In this document: piece by piece, positions 6,907-14,736 of the stretch | Position numbering within the stretch: position 1 is the first letter of the stretch | How the letters are laid out: every line of letters begins with the position of its first letter | Origin: an uncultured Veillonellaceae bacterium | GTDB taxonomy: Bacteria; Bacillota; Negativicutes; Veillonellales; Negativicoccaceae | NCBI GenBank assembly: GCA_900556745.1 | Contig: USPU01000015.1 | Span: 1-15,363 of the forward strand | Direction: 5' to 3' | Length of the DNA stretch: 15,363 nt | Notes under the pieces: generated by a model | Told to the model about the DNA's origin: nothing | The model's input: the letters and a program-made list of their open reading frames with translations, nothing else | Databases searched by the model: none | Position numbers and translations under genes: made by a program

Positions 6907-9099
6907 ATGAAGCATCTGAAAGTGGGTTACAGTCCGCTCGCAGAACAATACTTTGACTTGGCGATCGGCCGGGAAAAAGTTTGTCTCGACAATACGGACT
7001 TCACTGATGTTGCGGTAGCCGTTATTACGGATCAGGAAATGGACTACCTCGACAAAGTGAAAGAAACGGGATTCAATATTCCGGTGATCGCCGTATTGAC
7101 GGAAGGAAAAGCGCTCGACTTACAATACATGGGCCAAATTGACCATGTCATCGACGCGGCGAACACGGACACCAAACGCGGTTACTACAGCCGCCAGGTT
7201 GAACAGGCTGCAGCGGCGTACGAAGAAGACGTATTACCGCCTTTCTTCCGTTCGTTGGCTGACTATGTGGCAGCCGGCAAATCGCAGTTTGACTGCCCGG
7301 GCCATCAGGGTGGTATGTTCTACCGTAAAATGCCCGCAGGCCGTGCTTTCTTTGATTTCTTTGGCGAAAACGTATTCCGCGCCGACCTTTGCAACGCCGA
7401 CGTTAAGTTGGGCGACCTCTTGATTCATGAAGGTCCGGCTTTGGATGCGCAGCAGCACGCAGCGCAGGTCTACAATGCGGACAAAACGTACTTCGTTTTG
7501 AACGGTACGTCGTCCTCCAATAAAGTCGTATTGAACGCTTTGCTCGCCCCCGGCGACTTGGTTCTCTATGACCGCAACAACCACAAATCGATTAACCACG
7601 GCGCTTTGGTTCAGGCCGGCGCGACTCCGGTATACCTGGAAACCGCTCGTAACCCGTTCGGTTTCATCGGCGGTATTCTGGAAGGCTGCTTCGATGAAAA
7701 GAAACTCCGCGAACTCGCTGCCGAAATGGACCCGAAAAAAGCGAAAGAAACACGCCCGTTCCGTCTGGCGGTGATCCAGCTCGGCACCTATGACGGCACG
7801 ATCTACAACGCGAAACAGGTCATTGAAAAGATCGGTCCCCTCTGCGACTACATTCTCTTTGACTCCGCTTGGGTAGGTTATGAACAGTTCATTCCGATGA
7901 TGCGCGACTGCAGTCCGATGCTCTTGGAACTCGGTCCGGATGATCCGGGTATCTTCGTAACCCAATCTGTCCACAAACAACAGGCCGGCTTCTCGCAGAC
8001 CTCGCAGATCCACAAAAAAGACAGCCATATCAAAGGTCAGGATCGTTACTGCCCGCATAAACGCTTGAACAACGCGTTCATGATGCACGCCTCGACCTCG
8101 CCGTTCTATCCGATGTTCGCGTCCTTGGACGTCAACGCGAAAATGGCTGACGGCGAAGCAGGCAAACGTCTTTGGGTCGAAGCCGTTAAACTCGGTATCG
8201 AAACCCGTAAAGCGATTTTACGCAGCTGCAAAATGATCAAACCGTTCGTTCCGCCGACAGTCAACGGCAAACCGTGGGAAGACGGCGACACCGAAGACAT
8301 GGCGAACAACCTGGACTACTTCCGTTTCGTTCCGGGGGAACGTTGGCACTCCTTCGACGGTTACGGCAAAGGCCAGTACTTCGTCGATCCGATGAAACTG
8401 CAGTTGACCACGCCGGGTATTAACGCGGAAGACGGCACCTATGAAGACTTCGGTATTCATGCCAACATTCTCGCGAACTACCTCCGTGAAAACAACATCA
8501 TTCCGGAAAAATGCGACTTGAACTCGATTCTGTTCCTCTTGACGCCGGCGGAAACGCAGACCAAAATGCAGAACCTCGTAGCGCAAATCGCTCGCTTCGA
8601 ACGCTTGATCGAAGAAGATGCGCCGATGCAGGATGTATTGCCGACCATCTACTACAACAATATCGACAAATACAAAGGTTACACGATTCGTCGTCTCTGC
8701 CAGGAAATGCAGGACTTCTACAAAGAACGTAACGTGAAAGAACTGCAGAAACGTTTGTTCCTGAAAGACTACTTCCCGGAATATGTCAATACGCCGTATA
8801 AAGCGAACCTCGAATTCGTTCGCAACCATGGTGAATTGGTACCGGTTGACGAAATCGAAGGCCGCATCGCCCTTGAAGGTGCGTTGCCGTACCCGCCGGG
8901 AGTTCTGACGGTCGTTCCGGGTGAACGCTGGAGCGCTACCGCGCAGAAATACTTCCTCGCGCTGAACGAAGGCATCAACCAGTTGCCGGGCTTCGCGCCG
9001 GAAATCCAGGGCGTATACCTGGAAACCGAAGACGGTAAGAAACGTGCTTACGGTTATGTATTGAAGAAAGAATACGAAGAAGAATTCGCGAAAGCGTAA
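6907..9099 (+). CDS. speF: Ornithine decarboxylase, copy 2 (inducible/degradative type)
   Basis: Complete PLP-dependent ornithine decarboxylase of 730 aa, close to the 732 aa of E. coli SpeF. Domains: N-terminal wing (about 1-110), PLP-binding large domain with the substrate-pocket block HQGGMFYRKMPAG (133-145), ILFDSAWVGYEQF (PLP Asp near 319), Schiff-base lysine K357 in TQSVHK, CPHKRLNNAFMMHASTSPFY, then the C-terminal domain with DFGIHANIL, CDLNSILFLLTPAE and LPYPPGVLTVVPGERW. These blocks follow E. coli SpeF closely. It makes putrescine from ornithine, consuming a cytoplasmic proton. ATG 6907 follows GGGAGGT at the expected spacing. Codon use is strongly biased (cgt, ggt, ttc, aaa), suggesting high expression. 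It is preceded by a promoter and attenuator-like leader and followed by potE after 97 bases containing a long stem-loop. Confidence 0.97.
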   Translation: MKHLKVGYSPLAEQYFDLAIGREKVCLDNTDFTDVAVAVITDQEMDYLDKVKETGFNIPVIAVLTEGKALDLQYMGQIDHVIDAANTDTKRGYYSRQVEQAAAAYEEDVLPPFFRSLADYVAAGKSQFDCPGHQGGMFYRKMPAGRAFFDFFGENVFRADLCNADVKLGDLLIHEGPALDAQQHAAQVYNADKTYFVLNGTSSSNKVVLNALLAPGDLVLYDRNNHKSINHGALVQAGATPVYLETARNPFGFIGGILEGCFDEKKLRELAAEMDPKKAKETRPFRLAVIQLGTYDGTIYNAKQVIEKIGPLCDYILFDSAWVGYEQFIPMMRDCSPMLLELGPDDPGIFVTQSVHKQQAGFSQTSQIHKKDSHIKGQDRYCPHKRLNNAFMMHASTSPFYPMFASLDVNAKMADGEAGKRLWVEAVKLGIETRKAILRSCKMIKPFVPPTVNGKPWEDGDTEDMANNLDYFRFVPGERWHSFDGYGKGQYFVDPMKLQLTTPGINAEDGTYEDFGIHANILANYLRENNIIPEKCDLNSILFLLTPAETQTKMQNLVAQIARFERLIEEDAPMQDVLPTIYYNNIDKYKGYTIRRLCQEMQDFYKERNVKELQKRLFLKDYFPEYVNTPYKANLEFVRNHGELVPVDEIEGRIALEGALPYPPGVLTVVPGERWSATAQKYFLALNEGINQLPGFAPEIQGVYLETEDGKKRAYGYVLKKEYEEEFAKA

Positions 9100-9131
9100 T
9101 TCGATTGTATTTGTAACACCTGCTTTCAGAC

Positions 9132-9161
9132 ACGGTGTGCCGGGCGGACTCGGCACACCGT
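9132..9161 (+). other. Intercistronic stem-loop between speF and potE (copy 2)
   Basis: ACGGTGTGCCG (9132-9142) and CGGCACACCGT (9151-9161) form a perfect 11-bp stem with an 8-base loop. No U-tract follows, so it is not a standard terminator. In a two-gene operon such a hairpin commonly shields the upstream mRNA from 3' exonucleases, giving more enzyme than transporter. Confidence 0.8.
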
Positions 9162-9196
9162 AATGGAAGGCGGGTATTGAGGAGAGTGTTTTTATA

Positions 9197-10645
9197 ATGG
9201 CAGATGGCTCACAAAATAAGATGAGCGTTGTCCAGCTGACAATTTTGACAGCTGTCAACATGATGGGGTCCGGTATTATTATGTTACCGACCAAGCTTGC
9301 GCAAGTAGGCACCATGTCCATTTTGAGCTGGGTCGTGACAGCGGTCGGTTCGATGTGCTTGGCGTATGCGTTTGCTAAATGTGGTATGTACACCCGCCGT
9401 GGCGGCGGTATGGGCGGCTACGCTGAATATACGTTCGGCAAAGCCGGTTCCTTTATGGCGAACTACACTTACGGTGTATCGCTCTTGATTGCCAACATCG
9501 CGATTGCGATTTCGGCCGTTGGTTACGCGCAGGAATTTATGGAAGTGCAGTTGTCTTCCGTAGCCGTTGGCATGTGGACGATCGCAACACTTTGGTTGGC
9601 GACAGTCATGAACTTCGGCGGTGCGAAATACACCGGGCGAGTTTCTTCGGTTACCGTTTGGGGCGTTATTATCCCGGTACTCGGCATTTCCGTTCTCGGT
9701 TGGTTCTGGTTCAACCCGTCGACCTATACGGAAGCTTGGAACCCGCACAACGTGCAATTCTTTGATGGTTTAACACAGTCGATCGCGATGACATTGTGGG
9801 CCTTCCTCGGCATGGAATCGGCAAGCGCCAACTCCGAAGCCGTTGAAAACCCGGAAAAGAACGTGCCAATCGCTTGCTTAGGCGGTACGTTGGGCGCAGC
9901 TATCATTTACATCTTGTCCACCAACGTTATGGCCGGTATCGTTCCGAACGCGGAACTTGCGATGTCTTCGGCGCCGTTCGGCTTGGCATTCGCGACGATG
10001 TTCACCCCGACAGTAGGTAAAATCGTCATGGGTCTCATGGTAATGTCTTGTTTCGGTTCGCTCTTGGGTTGGCAGTTCACGATCGCTCAGGTATTCAAAA
10101 CCTCGTCGGACGAAGGCTACTTCCCGAAACTGTTCAGCAAAGTTACTTCCTATGGCGCACCGATCGTCGGCATGATCACGATCACCGTCATTCAGTCGCT
10201 CCTGTCGTTAATGACGATCAGCGACGCGCTGTATGAACAGTTTGAAACGCTGGTTAACTTGGCGGTTGTTACGAACATCATCCCGTACCTGCTCTCGATG
10301 GCGGCTCTGGTCGTTATTCAGAAAGCGGCGGGTCATTACAGCGGAACGACCACCTTCATCGCGCTCCTTGGTTCGTTGTACAGCTTCTATGCGCTGTATT
10401 CTTCGGGCTTCGACTCGATGACTTACGGTTCGCTCGTTACCTTCTTCGGTTGGACGCTCTACGGTTTCGTTTCGGAACGTTTCGACCTGATGGATTCCAT
10501 TTACTGGAACCGTGAAGAAGATAAACGCACGGGCCGTGTCGATGAGGACGCGCAGAAACTCTACGCGGCGCACCAAGCCAAATTGGATAGCGAAGCGCAT
10601 GTATCGCATGAATATGATCCGGCGATGAAAAGCGAAACTAAATAA
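9197..10645 (+). CDS. potE: Putrescine:ornithine antiporter, copy 2
   Basis: APC-superfamily antiporter, about 12 transmembrane helices, 482 aa. It resembles E. coli PotE more closely than copy 1 does: MSVVQLTILTAVNMMGSGIIMLPTKLA, KCGMYTRRGGGMGGYAEYTFGKAGSF, WAFLGMESASANSE, SCFGSLLGWQFTIAQVFK. Cys62, Trp201 and Glu207, functionally important in E. coli PotE, fall at the same numbers. A hydrophilic C-terminal tail of about 40 residues after SERFDLMDS (charged, with two His) exceeds the usual length and is absent from copy 1; it is probably cytoplasmic. GGAGAG lies 11-16 bases before the ATG, a slightly long spacing. Partner of the speF just upstream: it imports ornithine and exports putrescine. 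An intrinsic terminator follows 9 bases after the stop, so the operon has two genes. Confidence 0.96.
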   Translation: MADGSQNKMSVVQLTILTAVNMMGSGIIMLPTKLAQVGTMSILSWVVTAVGSMCLAYAFAKCGMYTRRGGGMGGYAEYTFGKAGSFMANYTYGVSLLIANIAIAISAVGYAQEFMEVQLSSVAVGMWTIATLWLATVMNFGGAKYTGRVSSVTVWGVIIPVLGISVLGWFWFNPSTYTEAWNPHNVQFFDGLTQSIAMTLWAFLGMESASANSEAVENPEKNVPIACLGGTLGAAIIYILSTNVMAGIVPNAELAMSSAPFGLAFATMFTPTVGKIVMGLMVMSCFGSLLGWQFTIAQVFKTSSDEGYFPKLFSKVTSYGAPIVGMITITVIQSLLSLMTISDALYEQFETLVNLAVVTNIIPYLLSMAALVVIQKAAGHYSGTTTFIALLGSLYSFYALYSSGFDSMTYGSLVTFFGWTLYGFVSERFDLMDSIYWNREEDKRTGRVDEDAQKLYAAHQAKLDSEAHVSHEYDPAMKSETK

Positions 10646-10654
10646 TGAATAAAG

Positions 10655-10684
10655 AAAAGAAGTCGCGCGAGCGGCTTCTTTTTT
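10655..10684 (+). terminator. Intrinsic terminator of the speF-potE copy 2 operon
   Basis: AAAAGAAGTCGC (10655-10666), loop GCGA, GCGGCTTCTTTT (10671-10682), with one T-G wobble and continuing T residues. It follows the potE stop directly. Confidence 0.92.
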
Positions 10685-10790
10685 ATTGTGTAAAACTTTT
10701 GTTTTTCCGGCGTCGCAAAATAAAAAAATTATCGACAGTATGGATTCCCGACCGTTTGAAAAGCCGAGCTCGCTCCCGATCTCTTCCGCA

Positions 10791-10817
10791 TTGTTTTATC
10801 TGAGAATTTGTTATAAT
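10791..10817 (+). promoter_or_regulatory. Putative promoter of the shikimate kinase-like gene
   Basis: TATAAT (10812-10817) lies 19 bases before the ATG, with TTGTTT (10791-10796) at a short 15-base spacing. The -10 is consensus, the -35 weak. It is the only good candidate in the 150 bases between the operon terminator and the gene. The start site would leave a very short leader containing GAGGGAG. Confidence 0.45.
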
Positions 10818-10836
10818 AAAAACAAAGAGGGAGATC

Positions 10837-11268
10837 ATGCGAGAAGAACGTCAAAACCGTCTCATCAAAAAACGCAATATCGTTTTGATCGGCTCTATGG
10901 GCACGGGGAAAAGCCATGTCGGGCGGATGCTGGCGCGGGAGTTGGGCTGGCAGTTCATCGACACGGATCGCTTTTTGGAGCGTGAACGCGGCATGTCGCT
11001 GGCGGAACTCGGCGCGACACTCGGCGCGGACGCGTTGCGACAGGCGGAAGCCGAGGTCATTGAGCGCGTGCGCCGCTACCATCATGCGATCATCGCGGTC
11101 GGCGGCAACTTCGTGTTGGAAGAGGGCATGTTTGAACGTCTGCGCGAATATGGCGTAGTTGTTTTGTTGTACGCGAAAACATTTCGCATCATTGAGCGCG
11201 TAGCTCGCAAGCAGGGCAAACGCCCGACCATTGATTACGATAATTTGGCCGGTTGCGTCGCCGACTAG
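10837..11268 (+). CDS. aroK: Shikimate kinase-like protein, C-terminally truncated by an in-frame TAG
   Basis: P-loop kinase of the shikimate kinase family, which phosphorylates shikimate with ATP in the aromatic pathway. Seen: Walker A GSMGTGKS (19-26), DTD at 42-44, a region resembling GExxFRxxE but degraded to GADALRQAE (63-71), VGGN at 88-91 where the family has GGG (shikimate-binding glycines), and the lid arginine in RP (129-130). The ORF stops at codon 144; intact members run about 165-180 aa. Reading on in the same frame past the TAG gives NRAWYGWHERADCSVNTT...LAYAIRRYL, which fits the missing family C-terminus. So this is either a recent nonsense mutation in a diverging gene or a sequencing error. 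Start chosen for its GGGAG ribosome binding site. Catalytic activity is doubtful. Confidence 0.75.
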   Translation: MREERQNRLIKKRNIVLIGSMGTGKSHVGRMLARELGWQFIDTDRFLERERGMSLAELGATLGADALRQAEAEVIERVRRYHHAIIAVGGNFVLEEGMFERLREYGVVVLLYAKTFRIIERVARKQGKRPTIDYDNLAGCVAD

Positions 11269-11391
11269 AATCGCGCCTGGTACGGTTGGCACGAACGCGC
11301 CGACTGCTCGGTGAATACCACGTATCGGACACCGACGCGCTTGGCGTATGCGATCCGTCGCTACCTGCATCGGGCGCCGTTTCGTTTCCTG
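11269..11391 (+). pseudogene. C-terminal remainder of the shikimate kinase-like gene after the TAG
   Basis: In frame with the upstream ORF, this stretch encodes the end expected of a shikimate kinase: an aromatic/Tyr-containing R-AWY segment, an AD-x-x-V-x-T motif (ADCSVNTT), and a final amphipathic LAYAIRRYL helix. The frame stays open past the plausible family end, to about 11532 and into pfkA, so the true original stop is unclear and a second lesion is possible. Confidence 0.6.
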
Positions 11392-11440
11392 ACGCGACGC
11401 GGCAAAGAGCGACATAAAACGCGACGAAAGGGGTATAGTT

Positions 11441-12403
11441 ATGGTAAGAAAAGTAGCCGTTCTGACCAGTGGCGGCGACGCGCCCGGCATGAACGCCGCG
11501 CTTCGAGCGGTCGTGCGGGCGGCGATTTATAGAGATTGGAACGTCGTCGGCATTCGGCGCGGCTATGCGGGGCTGTTGGAAGAAGATTACCTGCCGTTAT
11601 TTCGTCGTTCCGTCGGCGGCATCATTCACCGCGGCGGCACGATGCTGCGCACCGCGCGCAGTCCCGAATTTAAAGAACCGATCTGCCAAAAACAGGCGCT
11701 TGATTTTTTGGAACGCATCAACGTCGACGGCCTGATCGTGATCGGCGGCGACGGCTCGTTACAGGGCGCCGCGTCATTATCGGCGCAGGGCTTGCCGACC
11801 GTGACCATACCCGCGACCATTGATAACGACATGGCGGGAACGGAAGACACCATCGGTTTTGATACCGCCGTCAATACGATCGTGCATGCGGTGAACGCCA
11901 TTCGCGACACCGCTTTTTCGCATGAACGGATTGCCGTCATCGAGGTCATGGGACGTTCCCGCGGCCATTTGGCATTGACTGCGGCGGCCGCGTGCGGCGC
12001 GGAAGCGGTACTCGTGCCGGAACTTCCCGTCAGCATGGACGCCCTTGTGGGGCGTTTGCAAACCTGCCGCTACAACGGCAAGCATGACGGCATCGTCATT
12101 GTCGCCGAAGGCGCGGCCAAAGGCGCGGATGTGGCGCAAGCCATCAGCGAGCGCACCGCCTTTGAACCGTCCGTCACCGTGCTCGGATATATCCAGCGTG
12201 GCGGCGCGCCGAGCGCGCATGACAGCATCTTGGCCGGCCGTTTGGGCGCGGCGGCCGTCACCGCCTTGGAAGGAAACGATACCGCCCATCTGATCGCCAG
12301 TCGCGCGCAGAATATCGTGGCCGTTCCCTACGCAGAATTATCACAAACTAAACGTGAGCTGGATATGGAATTGTACCAGCTTGTCCATGAATTGAGTATG
12401 TAA
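11441..12403 (+). CDS. pfkA: ATP-dependent 6-phosphofructokinase
   Basis: Phosphorylates fructose 6-phosphate to fructose 1,6-bisphosphate in glycolysis; cytoplasmic, normally a homotetramer. Its 320 aa match bacterial PfkA. Motifs: GGDAPGMN (11-18), GGDGS (102-106, the ATP-type glycine rather than the GGDDS of PPi-dependent enzymes), PATIDND with catalytic Asp128, MGRSRGHLAL (170-179), VAEGAAKG and LGYIQRGGAPSAHD. The ribosome binding site AAAGGGG precedes ATG 11441. It lies about 170 bases after the truncated shikimate kinase ORF with no terminator between, and 15 bases before the methyltransferase gene, so pfkA-rlmD are probably co-transcribed. Nothing abnormal is seen in the catalytic residues. 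Confidence 0.97.
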   Translation: MVRKVAVLTSGGDAPGMNAALRAVVRAAIYRDWNVVGIRRGYAGLLEEDYLPLFRRSVGGIIHRGGTMLRTARSPEFKEPICQKQALDFLERINVDGLIVIGGDGSLQGAASLSAQGLPTVTIPATIDNDMAGTEDTIGFDTAVNTIVHAVNAIRDTAFSHERIAVIEVMGRSRGHLALTAAAACGAEAVLVPELPVSMDALVGRLQTCRYNGKHDGIVIVAEGAAKGADVAQAISERTAFEPSVTVLGYIQRGGAPSAHDSILAGRLGAAAVTALEGNDTAHLIASRAQNIVAVPYAELSQTKRELDMELYQLVHELSM

Positions 12404-12418
12404 AAGAATCGAGAGAAC

Positions 12419-13810
12419 ATGAAAAAAATAAACGCTGTTCCCGTCGCGCTCGGTCGCGACTACCCGATCACCATTCATGATCTGGGCAGTCACGGCGAGG
12501 GCGTCGGTCGTTATGAAGGATTCACCGTATTCGTTGCCGGCGCTTTGCCCGGCGAAACCGTGCGGGCGACCATCCTCACACTGAAAAAGAAATACGCCGT
12601 CGGCGATTTGCGCGAAATCATCACCGCGTCACCCGATCGCGTCACGCCACCGGAAGGTTACTATCCCCAAGTCGGGATCTATCCGCTGGTCACGTGGGGT
12701 TATGAAGCGCAGTTGCGCTGGAAACGCGCGCGCGTCGCGCACTTGCTGACGCATATCGGCGGCATCGATGTCGCCGTCGAACCCGTCATCGGCATGGCGG
12801 ATCCCTTCCATTATCGGAATAAAATTCAAGTCCCCGTCGGCTTGCGCGACGGTCGCCCCGCGATCGGCTTTTATGAACGCCAAAGCCACGATATTGTCGA
12901 TATGACCACTTGCCTCTTGCAGGACCCCGCGACCAATCGCCTGCTCGCCGCCGTGCGCAAAATCCGCGCGGAACTTTCGACCGAACCCTATGACGAACGC
13001 ACCGGCACCGGCGTACTGCGGCATGTCGTCGGCCGCACCGGCGAGGGCGGCAAAGTAATGGCGATCCTCGTCACCGCCACGCGCGAATTGCCGGACAAGG
13101 AACGTTGGATCGAACGCTTGCGCGAAGAAGTGCCCGAACTCGTATCGCTTTACCAAAATATTCAAAAAGAACGCACCAACGTCATTTTAGATAAAACCAT
13201 GAAACACTTGTGGGGGCATGAAGTGCTCGCCGCGATCATCGGCGATTTGCGCTTCGCCTTGTCGCCGGGCTCCTTCTTTCAAGTGAACCCCGTACAGACG
13301 CGAGTACTCTATGAAACCGCCTTGCAAGCGGCGCAGCTGACTGGGCAAGAAACCGTCATCGACGCCTACTGCGGCACCGGCACCATCTCGCTCTTTCTCG
13401 CGCGCCGGGCGAAGCGCGTCATCGGCGTAGAAAAATTCGCGCCCGCCGTCAAAGACGCCCGCAACAACGCCCGCTTAAACGGTTTGGAAAACGCGTCATT
13501 CATCGCCGGCGATACCGCGGAAATTTTACCCCAACTCGCCGCGCAGGGCGTCACACCCGAGGTCATCGTCATGGATCCGGCGCGTGCCGGTTGCGATGAA
13601 AAAGTGCTCGCGACCGTCGCCGACTGGCAACCGAGCCGCATCGTCTACGTCTCCTGCAACCCCACCACCCTGGCGCGTGACGTGGCGTACCTCGCAACCC
13701 GCGGCTATGCCGTCACCTATGTGCAACCCGTCGACATGTTCCCGCACACCACGCACATCGAAACGGTGGCGTTATTGTCTCGCCGTACTGACGAAGCTCA
13801 TACCGGTTGA
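12419..13810 (+). CDS. rlmD: 23S rRNA (uracil-5-)-methyltransferase, RlmD/RumA type
   Basis: SAM-dependent m5U methyltransferase acting on 23S rRNA, 463 aa. An N-terminal TRAM domain covers about 12-70, then a linker, then a Rossmann methyltransferase domain with DAYCGTGT (315-322), the catalytic nucleophile Cys413 in YVSCNPTTLARD, and general base Glu448 in HIETV. RlmD proteins usually have C-x5-C-x2-C plus a distant Cys for a [4Fe-4S] cluster. Here residues 79-92 (GYYPQVGIYPLV region) have none of the first three, though the fourth (C165 in TTCLLQ) remains, so the cluster is probably lost. Which uridine it modifies (1939, 747 or both) cannot be told. The coding region for 403-414 (nucleophile loop) is duplicated at the right edge of the window. 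The AT-rich island begins right after the stop. Confidence 0.93.
   Translation: MKKINAVPVALGRDYPITIHDLGSHGEGVGRYEGFTVFVAGALPGETVRATILTLKKKYAVGDLREIITASPDRVTPPEGYYPQVGIYPLVTWGYEAQLRWKRARVAHLLTHIGGIDVAVEPVIGMADPFHYRNKIQVPVGLRDGRPAIGFYERQSHDIVDMTTCLLQDPATNRLLAAVRKIRAELSTEPYDERTGTGVLRHVVGRTGEGGKVMAILVTATRELPDKERWIERLREEVPELVSLYQNIQKERTNVILDKTMKHLWGHEVLAAIIGDLRFALSPGSFFQVNPVQTRVLYETALQAAQLTGQETVIDAYCGTGTISLFLARRAKRVIGVEKFAPAVKDARNNARLNGLENASFIAGDTAEILPQLAAQGVTPEVIVMDPARAGCDEKVLATVADWQPSRIVYVSCNPTTLARDVAYLATRGYAVTYVQPVDMFPHTTHIETVALLSRRTDEAHTG
13592..13660 (+). repeat. Left copy of the 69-bp direct repeat (inside rlmD)
   Basis: Matches 15295-15363 at an offset of 1703 bases with two mismatches (13598 G/A and 13605 T/C), then 55 bases of perfect identity to the window end. 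It encodes residues 392-414 of the methyltransferase, including the catalytic Cys. Likely attachment-site or recombination scar of the neighbouring island. Confidence 0.9.
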
Positions 13811-13903
13811 AATAACAAAAGAGGAATGTAGTATCCCAGCTGGAAAAGTGGTACAATCACAGACCAGAAGTAGGTGTGGGTTTTACTAGGAAGGAGACAG
13901 CCG

Positions 13904-14031
13904 ATGGATTTGGAGCGCTCTGATTTGCGATTGGGAAGACCTTTGTAACAGAGATATATTTTGATAAAAAGAGCAAGGATACATTTCAAGATAAGCTGTT
14001 AAAGGTAGTGCAATCGGAACGGAAAGAATGA
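13904..14031 (+). pseudogene. TnpW-like transposon-encoded small protein, frameshifted
   Basis: ATG 13904 has an ideal ribosome binding site (AAGGAG at 13891-13896) and starts MDLERSDLRLG, but the frame closes at a TAA after 14 codons. Restoring one base around 13930 (ggaagacc to ggaaagacc) would continue as GKTFVTEIYFDKKSKDTF, then QDKLLKVV and SERKE to a TGA at 14029-14031, a protein of about 42 aa. The R-x-G-x-T...Y-F...T...DKLL pattern is what I recall of small TnpW-type proteins beside site-specific recombinases in clostridial transposons; the match is from memory. The single-base loss suggests the element is decaying. Confidence 0.5.
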
Positions 14032-14144
14032 AAAATAGCTTGCTTAGTATTAACATTTTCAATTTTTTCAATATCTAGTTCTATGCAACCCTTAATACGT
14101 TTGATGATATGTGTAAAACTATGAGTTGTAAAAGAAAAAATTAC

Positions 14145-14173
14145 TTGAAAAACCATGCAAAATGTTGTAATAT
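14145..14173 (+). promoter_or_regulatory. Promoter of the island gene at 14208
   Basis: TTGAAA (14145-14150), exactly 17 bases, TAATAT (14168-14173). The start would be near 14180, followed by AGGAGA (14195-14200) and the ATG at 14208. Good geometry gives the island cargo its own transcription unit. Confidence 0.7.
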
Positions 14174-14207
14174 TAAGTAAAACTTAAAAAAGATAGGAGA
14201 TGATGGA

Positions 14208-14723
14208 ATGGGACTGTTTGGTTTATTTGGAGGCAAGAAAACGATTGAGTTAGATAAAGCAAAAAACGATGAAAACAAAAATCGCATGAGAGAAATTTTT
14301 GATAATAAAGTAGATAATGGTTCGGAATATAAAATAGTTTACGCTTACTCAGAAGATATAGGCGGAGCAAATTTTGCAGTACTTCGTACTGTTTCCTATA
14401 AGTACAGAAGTTTTATACTGGGCTATAAGGAAAATGATTTAAGTTTAGTCTTTCTTGAAGTGAGCCCTGATTTAAATCAGGTTGGAGAAGCACTTTTGTA
14501 TAAACCACAAGATGTAAAGAAAACCAATTTTACAAAGATGGTAGGTGCATATTATCTACAGTATGGAAGTTCATTCAAGAAAGAATTTTTCAACTTTTTC
14601 GTTCCTGAGACTATTGATGATATAGTTAACCATGATTGGTATGATGAAGATACTTTTGTCTACATTGACCAAAGAGAAATACATGACAGCTGGGTGGATT
14701 TTTGGAATAAATTTTGTAAATAA
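14208..14723 (+). CDS. Hypothetical protein, island cargo
   Basis: 171 aa, soluble, no recognised family. It opens with MGLFGLFGGKK, a short glycine/phenylalanine amphipathic stretch that could associate with membrane but is too short to span it. Next comes a charged helix (residues 14-37), then a probable alpha/beta domain with alternating hydrophobic strands (YKIVYAY, FAVLRTV, LSLVFLEVSP) and an acidic, tryptophan-rich end (NHDWYDEDTFVYIDQREIHDSWVDFWNKF). There is no signal peptide. Promoter and ribosome binding site are good, and the frame is intact for over 500 bases in AT-rich DNA, so it is a real gene. Codon use is AT-biased, unlike rlmD, pointing to horizontal transfer. It sits 13 bases before a small membrane-protein gene that may be translated from the same mRNA. 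Function unknown. Confidence 0.8.
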   Translation: MGLFGLFGGKKTIELDKAKNDENKNRMREIFDNKVDNGSEYKIVYAYSEDIGGANFAVLRTVSYKYRSFILGYKENDLSLVFLEVSPDLNQVGEALLYKPQDVKKTNFTKMVGAYYLQYGSSFKKEFFNFFVPETIDDIVNHDWYDEDTFVYIDQREIHDSWVDFWNKFCK

Positions 14724-14736
14724 ACGGTAATGTATT

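Noticed and set aside
11266-11268. TAG in the shikimate kinase-like gene decoded as pyrrolysine.
   Set aside because: No pyl genes are visible, the position is not a known pyrrolysine context, and the gene has other signs of degeneration.
13811-13903. Open frames between the rlmD stop and the TnpW-like start, considered as recombinase remnants.
   Set aside because: The translations are short and contain no recombinase motif I can defend.
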